From Candidatus Cryptobacteroides intestinigallinarum (GTDB lineage: Bacteria; Bacteroidota; Bacteroidia; Bacteroidales; UBA932), in contig JADIMK010000013.1 of assembly GCA_017694785.1 (NCBI GenBank), forward strand, positions 1-35,510: DNA of 35,510 bases, read 5' to 3'. Position 1 is the stretch's first letter; each line of letters begins with the position of its first letter. A program made the position numbers and the translations under genes. Below, one piece after another: positions 15,392-23,294 of this stretch. The notes below the pieces were generated by a model. That model was not told the origin of the DNA. It was given only the letters and a program-made list of their open reading frames with translations, and searched no databases.

Positions 15392-15480
15392 ATCTCAGAA
15401 TAGAGATCCTGTCAAAATCACATAATGTTTTTTAAAAATTGAGGCAGATCAGGACACTCCTGGCTACCTCAACATTTTTA
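15392..15480 (+). promoter_or_regulatory. Structured 5' leader of nrdD with terminator-like hairpin
   Basis: The leader holds a 5-bp hairpin ATCTC/GAGAT (15392-15407) and a two-part stem: TTGAGG (15439-15444) with CCTCAA (15467-15472), enclosing CAGGA/TCCTG (15450-15462). The second is followed by CATTTTTA just before the start codon, like a weak intrinsic terminator or a ribosome-access switch. It matches no riboswitch I know. Confidence 0.4.
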
Positions 15481-15489
15481 CTCTGAATC

Positions 15490-17697
15490 ATGGTAAAGTA
15501 TGTAATCAAACGCGACGGTAGAATCGTCGATTTCGACAAAAGGAAGATAGTTGACGCCATACTCAAGGCGATGGATGTAACTGAAGCAGGAGAAGACATT
15601 GTGCTCGCCGCTGAAATTGCTGCCGCCATCTCAAGGATCGAGGCTGAAAGCATGAGCGTCGAAGATATCCAGGACAATGTCGAGATGGAGCTCATGAAGA
15701 GCCCGAGAAAGGAAGTTGCGAAGAAATACATCGCATACCGCAACCAGAGGAATCTTGCCCGCAAGGCAAAATCGCGCGAAATATTCAAGGAGATCATAGA
15801 GGCCCAGGCTACGGATGTCACCAGGGAGAATGCCAACATGAACGCCGACACACCTGCCGGCATGATGATGAAGTTCGCATCAGAGTCGACCAAATCGTTC
15901 GTAGACGAGTGTCTGCTTTCTGAAGATGTGAAGGAAGCTGTCCAGAACTATTACATACATATCCATGACAAGGACTACTACCCTACCAAGAGTCTTACCT
16001 GTGTTCAGCATCCGCTTGACAAGATACTGAAGAACGGATTCTTCGCCGGACACGGAGAATCCCGCCCGGCGAAGAGGATCGAGACTGCGAGCATCCTCGG
16101 CTGTATCTCTATGGAGACGGTACAGAACGAGATGCACGGAGGCCAGGCCATCCCGGCATTCGACTTCTATATGGCGCCTTTCGTAAGGAAGACTTTCCAT
16201 GAGGAAATCAACAATATAAGCGAGATGACAGGTGTCGACTACAGCCATCTCAAGGATATCGCAATCGACGACTATATCAAGAGAGACCTTCTCGGAATCC
16301 AGGGTGAGGAAAGGGTGATCCAGCACGCCATCAACATGACTGTGAGCAGAGTACACCAGTCTATGGAGGCATTTGTACACAACATGAACTCAATCCACTC
16401 CCGTGGAGGCAACCAGGTGGTATTCAGCTCGATCAACTATGGTACAGATACTTCTGCCGAAGGACGCTGCGTGATCAGGGAGATCCTCAACACCACATAT
16501 GAAGGCGTGGGCAACGGCTCCACAGCCATCTTCCCTATCCAGATATGGAAGAAGAAACGCGGAGTCAGCTACCTTCCTGAGGACAAGAACTACGACCTCT
16601 ACAAATTCGCCTGCAAGGTATCTGCAAGAAGGTTCTTCCCGAACTTCCTCAACCTTGACGCCACATTCAACAGGCACGAACTCTGGAGAGAGGACGATCC
16701 GGAAAGATACAAATACGAAGTGGCCACAATGGGATGCCGCACAAGGGTATTCGAGAACCGCTTCGGACCGAAGACATCAATAGGAAGAGGCAACCTTTCC
16801 TTCACCACCATCAATCTCGTAAGACTTGCCATAGAGTGCATGGAAGAAAAGGACATGAACGAAAGGCTCAAGATGTTCTTCAACAAGCTTGACTGGGCAC
16901 TCAATATCACAGCAAAGCAGCTGTGCGAAAGATATAATTTCCAGAAGACTGCACTCAAGAAACAGTTCCCGCTCCTGATGGGCGCACTCTGGCTGGGCAG
17001 CGAGAACCTGAAGGATGACGACACAATCGAATCAGTCATCAACCAGGGTACTCTCGGCATCGGGTTCATCGGTCTGGCCGAGACACTCATTGCCCTCATC
17101 GGCAAGCACCACGGAGAGTCCGAGGAAGCACAGGAGCTCGGTCTCAGGATCATCACCTACATGAGGGACAAGGCAAACGAATTCTCAGAGAAATTCCAGC
17201 ACAACTTCAGTGTACTGGCTACTCCGGCAGAAGGTCTGGCAGGAAGATTCACCAAGGCAGACCGCAAGAAATTCGGTGTCATCCCTGGAGTTACGGACAA
17301 GGAATACTACACCAACTCCAACCATGTGCCTGTCTATTACCACTGCACACCTAAGCACAAGGCAGAAGTCGAGGCCCCTTACCATGACCTCACAAGAGGC
17401 GGCCACATCTTCTATGTGGAAATCGACGGTGATGCCACACACAATCCTGAAGCCATCATGGCTATCGTAGACCTCATGGACAAGTACAACATAGGCTACG
17501 GCTCTGTCAACCACAACAGGAACAGATGCATGGACTGCGGCTTCGAGAATGCCGACGAGGATCTTGAGGAATGTCCTAAATGCCACAGCCACAGGATCGA
17601 CCGTCTGCAGAGGATCACAGGCTATCTTGTAGGTACGACTGACCGCTGGAACAGCGCCAAACTCGCTGAACTAAAGGACCGTGTAGTCCACAAATAG
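15490..17697 (+). CDS. nrdD: Anaerobic ribonucleoside-triphosphate reductase, class III
   Basis: Reduces ribonucleoside triphosphates to deoxy forms with an oxygen-sensitive glycyl radical. The 735-aa protein begins with an ATP-cone domain (YVIKRDGRIVDFDKRKI..., about 1-95) for allosteric control. The central barrel contains MGCR with the radical-transfer cysteine C416. The C-terminus has two CxxC pairs, CMDC and CPKC, for the structural zinc, then ITGYL with the radical glycine G711. The usual cysteine before that GYL (RVCGYL in many homologues) is threonine here. The gene is followed 8 bases later by its activase. Its presence indicates anaerobic growth. Confidence 0.95.
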   Translation: MVKYVIKRDGRIVDFDKRKIVDAILKAMDVTEAGEDIVLAAEIAAAISRIEAESMSVEDIQDNVEMELMKSPRKEVAKKYIAYRNQRNLARKAKSREIFKEIIEAQATDVTRENANMNADTPAGMMMKFASESTKSFVDECLLSEDVKEAVQNYYIHIHDKDYYPTKSLTCVQHPLDKILKNGFFAGHGESRPAKRIETASILGCISMETVQNEMHGGQAIPAFDFYMAPFVRKTFHEEINNISEMTGVDYSHLKDIAIDDYIKRDLLGIQGEERVIQHAINMTVSRVHQSMEAFVHNMNSIHSRGGNQVVFSSINYGTDTSAEGRCVIREILNTTYEGVGNGSTAIFPIQIWKKKRGVSYLPEDKNYDLYKFACKVSARRFFPNFLNLDATFNRHELWREDDPERYKYEVATMGCRTRVFENRFGPKTSIGRGNLSFTTINLVRLAIECMEEKDMNERLKMFFNKLDWALNITAKQLCERYNFQKTALKKQFPLLMGALWLGSENLKDDDTIESVINQGTLGIGFIGLAETLIALIGKHHGESEEAQELGLRIITYMRDKANEFSEKFQHNFSVLATPAEGLAGRFTKADRKKFGVIPGVTDKEYYTNSNHVPVYYHCTPKHKAEVEAPYHDLTRGGHIFYVEIDGDATHNPEAIMAIVDLMDKYNIGYGSVNHNRNRCMDCGFENADEDLEECPKCHSHRIDRLQRITGYLVGTTDRWNSAKLAELKDRVVHK

Positions 17698-17705
17698 CAG
17701 CAGGG

Positions 17706-18209
17706 ATGAAACTCAGCATACTTGATGTATTGGAGGAGACCATGGCCGACGGCCCTGGTCTCCGTACTTCTATATACTGCGCAGGCTGTAAGCACCATTG
17801 TCCCGGCTGCCACAATCCGCAGTCATGGGACATGAACAACGGGAAGATGATGGAAGTGGACGACCTCCTGAAAGTCATCCTGGACGATGAGTTCAGCAAT
17901 GTCACGTTCACCGGCGGCGATCCGTTCTATCAGGTTGAAGGATTTACTGAACTCGCACGTAAGATCAAGGAAAATTCAGACAAGACGATATGGTGCTACA
18001 CCGGATTCACGATCGAGGAAATCCGTGCCGACAGCAGGCTTTCGATGATGCTTCCATATCTTGACGTCATTGTGGACGGTCCGTTCATAATGGCTCTGAA
18101 AGACAAGGAGCTGCTCTTCAGAGGCAGCTCCAACCAGAGGATAATATATCTCAACGGAAAGAATGAAGACATTATTCCAGGTACCGTGAAGACAATACCT
18201 GCGAAATGA
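17706..18209 (+). CDS. nrdG: Anaerobic ribonucleotide reductase activating protein, radical SAM
   Basis: Uses S-adenosylmethionine and a [4Fe-4S] cluster to make the glycyl radical on NrdD. The 167-aa size is normal. The cluster motif CxxxCxxC is C28-C32-C35 within CKHHCPGC, and TGGDPFYQ is the SAM-binding GGE-like motif of NrdG. The N-terminal MADGPGLR is also typical. It sits 8 bases after nrdD in the same operon. Its last 38 bases overlap, in antisense, the end of the convergent dehydrogenase gene. Confidence 0.95.
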   Translation: MKLSILDVLEETMADGPGLRTSIYCAGCKHHCPGCHNPQSWDMNNGKMMEVDDLLKVILDDEFSNVTFTGGDPFYQVEGFTELARKIKENSDKTIWCYTGFTIEEIRADSRLSMMLPYLDVIVDGPFIMALKDKELLFRGSSNQRIIYLNGKNEDIIPGTVKTIPAK

Positions 18210-19647
18210 ACCTGTTCTTTTCTGTAACTGTCTTGCGTATATTGCGCTGATCGCAGTCCAGGCACCAGCCTCCGCCAAGAAGCACATACTCGGCAGATGC
18301 CTTGAAGCGGTGCCCGTGCTCACACTCCCATGTGAAGAGGGCTCCTTTCTTTCCTATTTCAGATTCAGGTCCGAGGAAATGTCCGCCTCTGAACTCAGCA
18401 GCCCATTCAAGGTCTGCTGCATCAAGGCTATATATGGACCGGGATGTATCCCATCCGTGGTTCAGATGCAGGATTTCTCCCGAAGCTTCAGCCTTTGCCT
18501 GGTTCTTCTCCATATATGGAGGTCTGATCTGTTCCCAGCTGCCGATAGCCCGGTATTCTTCCTCAGAACCGTAGTATGCCTCCAGTTTCTCCGGATCATC
18601 CTTGATCCATGTCTGTGTGCCTAGTCCTTTTTCATAAGCCATTGGCTTCATGAAAAGCTTTATAAGGCCTGCAGGGACGAATCTTGCCAATGAATAGTAC
18701 CATGGCAGGTTGGATGCCATCCTTCTGAAATATTCATCGATCGGAAGATTCTCCCTGAAATGAAGATAATCTTCAAGTATATCGGCGTCAGAATACCACA
18801 TGCCGTGGAAATTGCGAGTAGCGAACCAACGCGGCTCGAATACTTTCTCTACCGAAGAAATCCCGATAGGTGCAAGCAATCTAGTCTCGAATTCATAGTT
18901 GTTCATCCTGTACTGCTCACCGCTGCTGATATTGTAGAAGCGGTTCCAGAACTCTTCAGGGACCCAGTCTTCGCACACATTGGCAAGAAGCCTCCCTGAA
19001 TCTTCTATTGTAGCCCACTCAAGCACCCCGCTGATCGGAACATGGAAGGCCACCGGGTTGATCTGTTTGAAGATTCCTGGGTAAAGGATCCCGCTCTGGC
19101 GGAGAGAAACCCAATGTTCAATGCCGGAATCGACGATTATCTTCTCAGCCTTGCATTTTGAGACTGCATACATATCGAATGCGCTCGGATAGACAGGATC
19201 TCCAGCACACCCCCAGTGTATCGGACACATGCGGTCGCCGCACTGTGCAACGGAACCGATATATACTACTTTGATTCTACTGTGGTCCGGCTGTGCAAGC
19301 ACCGCCTTTACAATGTTTTCGGCAGCAGTCACATTGACTTTCAGCGTCTTTTCCGGATAATAGTCTGCCTTCGGGGACACCATGCCGCCGACATGGAGGA
19401 CATAGTCCGATCCGATGACTCCGGCAAGGACATCTTCATAGACCAGAAGGTCGCCCCAAATTATCTCGACGTCAGGATCAGAGAAAAAAGGTCTCAGAAG
19501 CCTGATGTTCTTTTTGCTGTGCCGAGCCAGTATCTTTATCCTGAACCTGTCGCGTTTCTTGTAAAGTTCACTGAAGCCTGCCCAGCCCATGTTGCCGGTA
19601 GCTCCAGTCAGAAAAACAGTCTTTTTTGTCATATTTGTCAAAATCAT
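18172..19647 (-). CDS. NAD(P)-dependent epimerase/dehydratase (extended SDR) with C-terminal zinc ribbon
   Basis: A 491-aa protein with an extended short-chain dehydrogenase fold: nucleotide loop GATGNMG at 15-21, D66 for adenine contact, and the catalytic pair Y160 and K164 (YAVSK). The substrate is unknown; sugar-nucleotide, steroid-like or lipid-linked substrates are all possible. After about residue 380 a different domain follows, ending in WECEHGHRF and GGGWCLDC, with C442, H444/H446, C462 and C465 as likely zinc ligands. This pattern resembles the treble-clef zinc-ribbon repeats found in bacterial DNA-associated proteins. The ATG at 19632 is an alternative start. It lies 6 bases after the envC-like gene, so it is the last gene of that operon. 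Confidence 0.8.
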   Translation of the reverse strand: MILTNMTKKTVFLTGATGNMGWAGFSELYKKRDRFRIKILARHSKKNIRLLRPFFSDPDVEIIWGDLLVYEDVLAGVIGSDYVLHVGGMVSPKADYYPEKTLKVNVTAAENIVKAVLAQPDHSRIKVVYIGSVAQCGDRMCPIHWGCAGDPVYPSAFDMYAVSKCKAEKIIVDSGIEHWVSLRQSGILYPGIFKQINPVAFHVPISGVLEWATIEDSGRLLANVCEDWVPEEFWNRFYNISSGEQYRMNNYEFETRLLAPIGISSVEKVFEPRWFATRNFHGMWYSDADILEDYLHFRENLPIDEYFRRMASNLPWYYSLARFVPAGLIKLFMKPMAYEKGLGTQTWIKDDPEKLEAYYGSEEEYRAIGSWEQIRPPYMEKNQAKAEASGEILHLNHGWDTSRSIYSLDAADLEWAAEFRGGHFLGPESEIGKKGALFTWECEHGHRFKASAEYVLLGGGWCLDCDQRNIRKTVTEKNRFISQVLSSRYLE

Positions 19648-19653
19648 CCAGGA

Positions 19654-20829
19654 TCAGCGCAGCCACAGTTCCGGATTCTGAGGTTTCTGGTTCTGCCAGA
19701 TCTGGAAATGCAGCTTCGTCTCTCCGTTTATTGTATCTACAGTACCTATCTTCTGGCCTGTCTTCACTTTATCACCTGCCTTCACTGATGTGCTCTTGAG
19801 CTTGCAGTAGAATGAAAAATAATTTCCGTGCTGGACCAGGACACAGATGTTGTATCCAGGCATCACTACAATCTGCTTGACAGTGCCGTCAAATACTGCA
19901 TTAACCTGTGTTCCGGGAGACAAGGCTATGTCAATTCCGTTGTTGAAAGGTAGCTTCAGGGATGTGAATACAGGATGATATCTCTGACCGAAGCCGTCTA
20001 CAACAGGTCCTTTTGCCGGCCACGGGAGCTTGCCTTTGTTCTTGTAGAACTCTGAGGCAAGCTTATAGTCGACTTCCTTAGCCTCTTTCTTTTCACCGGA
20101 AGATGCCTTCATGGCTTCCGCAACCAGTCTCTTTATCTCCTGGTTCAAGGCCTCCACCTGCTTTTTCTTTGATGCAAGCTGCTTCTCATACTTGCGTCTG
20201 TCCTGCTTCAGCCTTCCTGCCATGATCTCAGCCTTGTTCTCATCCTTCTGGAGAGACTCAAGCTCGCTCTGCCTCTGGGCACGCACAGACTGGGCTTCCT
20301 TGCGCAGTTCCTGCATCTTTGCCTTCTCCGCCTCGATCTCGGCTTTTGCTGCTTCTATCTTTTCGTATTGGGATCTGATCTCGTTGGAAAGATTCTTGAA
20401 ATATCCATAGCGCCGGAATGCCTGTCCGAGATTGTCGCTCGCAAGAATATACATGTACCAGATCTTGGCATCACGATTCTTATAGGCACTGCGCACAAGC
20501 CGCGCATAATGGGCCGAAAGAGTGTCCACCTGCTCCTGCAGCCTGTTTATCTTCTTCTGAGCCAGATAGATATTGTCGGAATAGACCCTTATCTGACGAT
20601 CTGCGGCACGCACAAGTTCCTTTCTGTTGGATATCTTCTTCCTGATCATCGTAAGCTCCGAAAGCAGATTGCTGCTGCGAGCAGCATTGGCTGAGATCTG
20701 CTTGTCCAGGATGGCGATTTCCCTCTCAAGGGCATCCACCTTGGCTTCATATGCACGGGTATCCTGTGCATAGGCACCGATGCTGCAAAGCAAGGAAATG
20801 AGTAATACTATGAGAATCCGTCCAGACAT
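19654..20829 (-). CDS. EnvC-like murein hydrolase activator (M23/LytM, degenerate site)
   Basis: A 391-aa secreted protein: signal peptide ending in AYAQ, a long coiled coil at about 25-245 and a C-terminal LytM domain at about 270-391. The metallopeptidase zinc site is not intact. The HxxxD histidine is N296 (NNGID, D300 kept), the YaH histidine is lysine (YCKLK), and the HxH pair reads KLH. EnvC proteins with such changes do not cut peptidoglycan but activate amidases at the division septum; I infer the same role here. It lies 5 bases after the TPR gene. In relatives I recall a DUF4292 lipoprotein gene between these two; here it is absent. Confidence 0.87.
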   Translation of the reverse strand: MSGRILIVLLISLLCSIGAYAQDTRAYEAKVDALEREIAILDKQISANAARSSNLLSELTMIRKKISNRKELVRAADRQIRVYSDNIYLAQKKINRLQEQVDTLSAHYARLVRSAYKNRDAKIWYMYILASDNLGQAFRRYGYFKNLSNEIRSQYEKIEAAKAEIEAEKAKMQELRKEAQSVRAQRQSELESLQKDENKAEIMAGRLKQDRRKYEKQLASKKKQVEALNQEIKRLVAEAMKASSGEKKEAKEVDYKLASEFYKNKGKLPWPAKGPVVDGFGQRYHPVFTSLKLPFNNGIDIALSPGTQVNAVFDGTVKQIVVMPGYNICVLVQHGNYFSFYCKLKSTSVKAGDKVKTGQKIGTVDTINGETKLHFQIWQNQKPQNPELWLR

Positions 20830-20834
20830 TTCGG

Positions 20835-22562
20835 CTATTTTTTCATTTCAGCCTTCCGGCGGCTGATCTTTTCTTCCAGTCCCGGTATCTCACCTTTGTT
20901 CTTTCCCTGGGCCTGTGTCCAGTAGACAAATGCCAGATCGTACTCTCCAAGAGCATACAGGACTTCGGCATAATGGTCCAGTATCACCGGACTTTCCTTT
21001 CCGCCGTAAAGCATGGCATGCTTGAAGAATGGCTTTGCCTCGAGAGGCTTTCCCTGAAGATAGAGAATCCAACCGAAGGTGTCCAGATATGTAGGATTGT
21101 CAGGTTCAGCTTCAACAGTGATCTTGCTCATGCTGTATGCTTTCTTCAGCTTCTTGCCCTCCATACTGAGGAAATAAGCGTAATTGTTGAGGACAGGTAC
21201 ATATTTCGGATTGATCTTCAAGGCCTTGTCATAAGACTTGTAGGCTTTTGCATTCTCTCCCAACTCATGATACATATCGCCCATGGTCGTATAGACCGCC
21301 AGAGTCCTTGTACTGTCTCCTGCAGCAGCGGCAATGATAGTGTCACATGCTCCGAGCACTTTCCTGTAGTCACCCTTATGATAATCAGCAAGGCTTGCCA
21401 TTTCAAGGAAAGAGGGTTCAGACGGGAATCTGCGGAACGCTGCCCTGCCTTCAGAAGAAAGCCTGTCCCACTGGTCAGTATACATCAGGAACTCCATGAA
21501 ATTGGCAGCGGCCGACATACTTTCCGGATTCACCTGCATATTGCGGCTGAAATATTCCTCTGCCTTCGAAGGACGTTCTGTGCCATAATAATAGACCCCT
21601 GCCATTGAAAGCACAGTACTGTCCTTCGCATACATGGCGACACATTCATTCACCATAGTATCTATCTCTGGCATGAAAGTCTTGAGGAACATAGGATCGG
21701 ACCTCTGGAAAAGGCTGGTCAGATAGTCTGCCTTGCTCTCGGCCGGAACCGAAGAAGAGCGCACGAACTCCATTATGGCCGGGAAATAGCTGTCATAACG
21801 TCTTGTGATCCTGAGGACCTCAGCCTTACCAAGAAGAGCAGGAGCATAGCCCGGCATTATGTCCAGAGCCTCATCATAGGACCTGAGGGCGAGAGAATCA
21901 TTGTACATGGAGATATAGTAGTCCCCGAGCACCGACAGCACTCTAGGCGATGTATATTCTTCATTGAACTGCCTCAGGGATTCATATGCCTCTTCCGTCT
22001 TGCCGGTCTGGCGGAGTAGGTCGAAGCGGGTAAGGGCAGTGGATTCATTCTTCCCGAAGAGAGTCTCTATCTGTCCGAGAGTCTCCAGAGCCTTGTCTGT
22101 CTGTCCGGACGAAAGATACAGATCTATAAGGTTATAGTATATGTCATTCTTCTTTGGAAAATCCTTGAGGATCTGCTCGAACATGAGAGTAGTGAGCTCA
22201 GGTTTTCCGGCAGCGGAATATACCATGGCAAGCCTGTAGCGGTACCAGAAATTGGACGGGTCAAGGGAGACAGCCTTCTTCAGCCAGTCTTCCGCCTTGT
22301 CTACATGACCCATGCAGAACTCGCAGAGCCCCAGATAGAAACATGCCGCATCATTGTCAGGAGCCTTGGAGACTACATGAGAAAGAAGAGACGCCGCACC
22401 GGAAAAATCCTTTGCGTCATATTTCTCAACAGCTGTGATGACCTCGTTTTCAAGCAGCCTGTCCATGCCGGACTGTCCGAAGACCGGGACATAAGACAGG
22501 AGCAAGACAGACAATACAATATATAATGCTAGAGATTTCATTACCGATATTTTTAAGTTCAT
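20835..22562 (-). CDS. Secreted tetratricopeptide-repeat protein
   Basis: About 575 aa. A signal peptide (MKSLALYIVLSVLLLS..., cut near VFGQ) is followed by at least ten TPR-like helix pairs, with clear units such as NDAACFYLGLCEFCMGHVDKAEDWL and GDMYHELGENAKAYKSYDKAL. It should be a periplasmic scaffold; the partner is unknown. Starts at 22562 and 22541 are both plausible, and an in-frame GTG at 22580 is less so. It heads a minus-strand operon with the EnvC-like and dehydrogenase genes, behind the -7 box at 22616, which suggests a cell-wall or envelope-assembly task. Confidence 0.85.
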   Translation of the reverse strand: MNLKISVMKSLALYIVLSVLLLSYVPVFGQSGMDRLLENEVITAVEKYDAKDFSGAASLLSHVVSKAPDNDAACFYLGLCEFCMGHVDKAEDWLKKAVSLDPSNFWYRYRLAMVYSAAGKPELTTLMFEQILKDFPKKNDIYYNLIDLYLSSGQTDKALETLGQIETLFGKNESTALTRFDLLRQTGKTEEAYESLRQFNEEYTSPRVLSVLGDYYISMYNDSLALRSYDEALDIMPGYAPALLGKAEVLRITRRYDSYFPAIMEFVRSSSVPAESKADYLTSLFQRSDPMFLKTFMPEIDTMVNECVAMYAKDSTVLSMAGVYYYGTERPSKAEEYFSRNMQVNPESMSAAANFMEFLMYTDQWDRLSSEGRAAFRRFPSEPSFLEMASLADYHKGDYRKVLGACDTIIAAAAGDSTRTLAVYTTMGDMYHELGENAKAYKSYDKALKINPKYVPVLNNYAYFLSMEGKKLKKAYSMSKITVEAEPDNPTYLDTFGWILYLQGKPLEAKPFFKHAMLYGGKESPVILDHYAEVLYALGEYDLAFVYWTQAQGKNKGEIPGLEEKISRRKAEMKK

Positions 22563-22615
22563 GTGCGTCTTTTCAGGCACAATACCGATCTCTCCGGCAC
22601 ATGACCGACAGATTG

Positions 22616-22623
22616 CAAAATTA
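22616..22623 (-). promoter_or_regulatory. -7 promoter box of the TPR-envC operon
   Basis: TAATTTTG on the minus strand matches TAnnTTTG. It would give a leader of about 50-70 bases. It faces the sigma-gene box at 22637-22644 across 13 bases. Confidence 0.55.
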
Positions 22624-22636
22624 GTACAAAATCTTG

Positions 22637-22644
22637 TATATTTG
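22637..22644 (+). promoter_or_regulatory. -7 promoter box of the second ECF sigma gene
   Basis: TATATTTG matches TAnnTTTG. The leader to the GTG at 22749 would be about 100 bases and shows no clear hairpin. TTGC at 22613-22616 is a weak -33 candidate, 20 bases upstream. Confidence 0.5.
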
Positions 22645-22748
22645 CAGAACGCGCCTTAAAGATTTCAGCATTGATGCAACATTAGTGCCGGTGCCTGCAT
22701 CTTTTATTTCGCGGGAATGTTTACGAACCTGTAAATGCAAACTGTACT

Positions 22749-23294
22749 GTGACCGGGACCTCAGAGCAAGAACTAATAGGTCTGTGCAAGGAAGGCGACA
22801 GGATAGCCCAAAGGTCTCTATATGACTGGCTGGCACCCCGCATGTTTCCCTTGTGCATAAGGTATGTCGGCGAGAGGAGCACAGCCGAGGATATCCTGCA
22901 GGACGGGTTCGTGACACTTTTCTCGAGAATCGGCAGCTACAAGGGAGACGGCTCCTTTGAAGGCTGGGCAAGGAAGATCTTTGTAAATACTGCTCTCATG
23001 TACCTGCGCAAGAAGGACGCGCTGAAGATGAGCGACGAGATAGATTCCGCACGCAACATTGCGACTGACATCACTTCACAGATGCAGAACATCGGATACA
23101 AGGAGCTTATGAAGCTCATCACATCACTTCCTCCCGGATTCAGGACTGTATTCAATATGTATGTCGTCGAGGGATATTCCCACAAGGACATAGCACAGAT
23201 GCTCGATATTTCAGAGACTACATCAAGGACACAGCTCAGCCGGGCAAGGACATGGCTGCAGAACAAGATAAAAGAGAAAGGTAAAGATGCTTGA
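22749..23294 (+). CDS. ECF-type RNA polymerase sigma factor (second)
   Basis: A 181-aa ECF sigma factor. Region 2 is marked by STAEDILQDGFVTLFSRI and WARKIFVNTALMYLRKK; region 4 by LPPGFRTVFNMYVVEGYSHKDIAQML followed by a helix-turn-helix ending in SRTQLSRARTWLQ. I use the GTG at 22749 because no ATG lies in frame before the conserved part. Its stop overlaps the start of the next gene by 8 bases, so the membrane protein downstream is translationally coupled to it and is the likely regulator. It is not a close copy of the other sigma factor in the window. Confidence 0.9.
   Translation: MTGTSEQELIGLCKEGDRIAQRSLYDWLAPRMFPLCIRYVGERSTAEDILQDGFVTLFSRIGSYKGDGSFEGWARKIFVNTALMYLRKKDALKMSDEIDSARNIATDITSQMQNIGYKELMKLITSLPPGFRTVFNMYVVEGYSHKDIAQMLDISETTSRTQLSRARTWLQNKIKEKGKDA

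Noticed and set aside
15317..15489. NrdR box pair or B12 riboswitch before nrdD
   Set aside because: No pair of NrdR-like palindromes and no B12-box sequence could be found; only -7 promoter and hairpins are supported.
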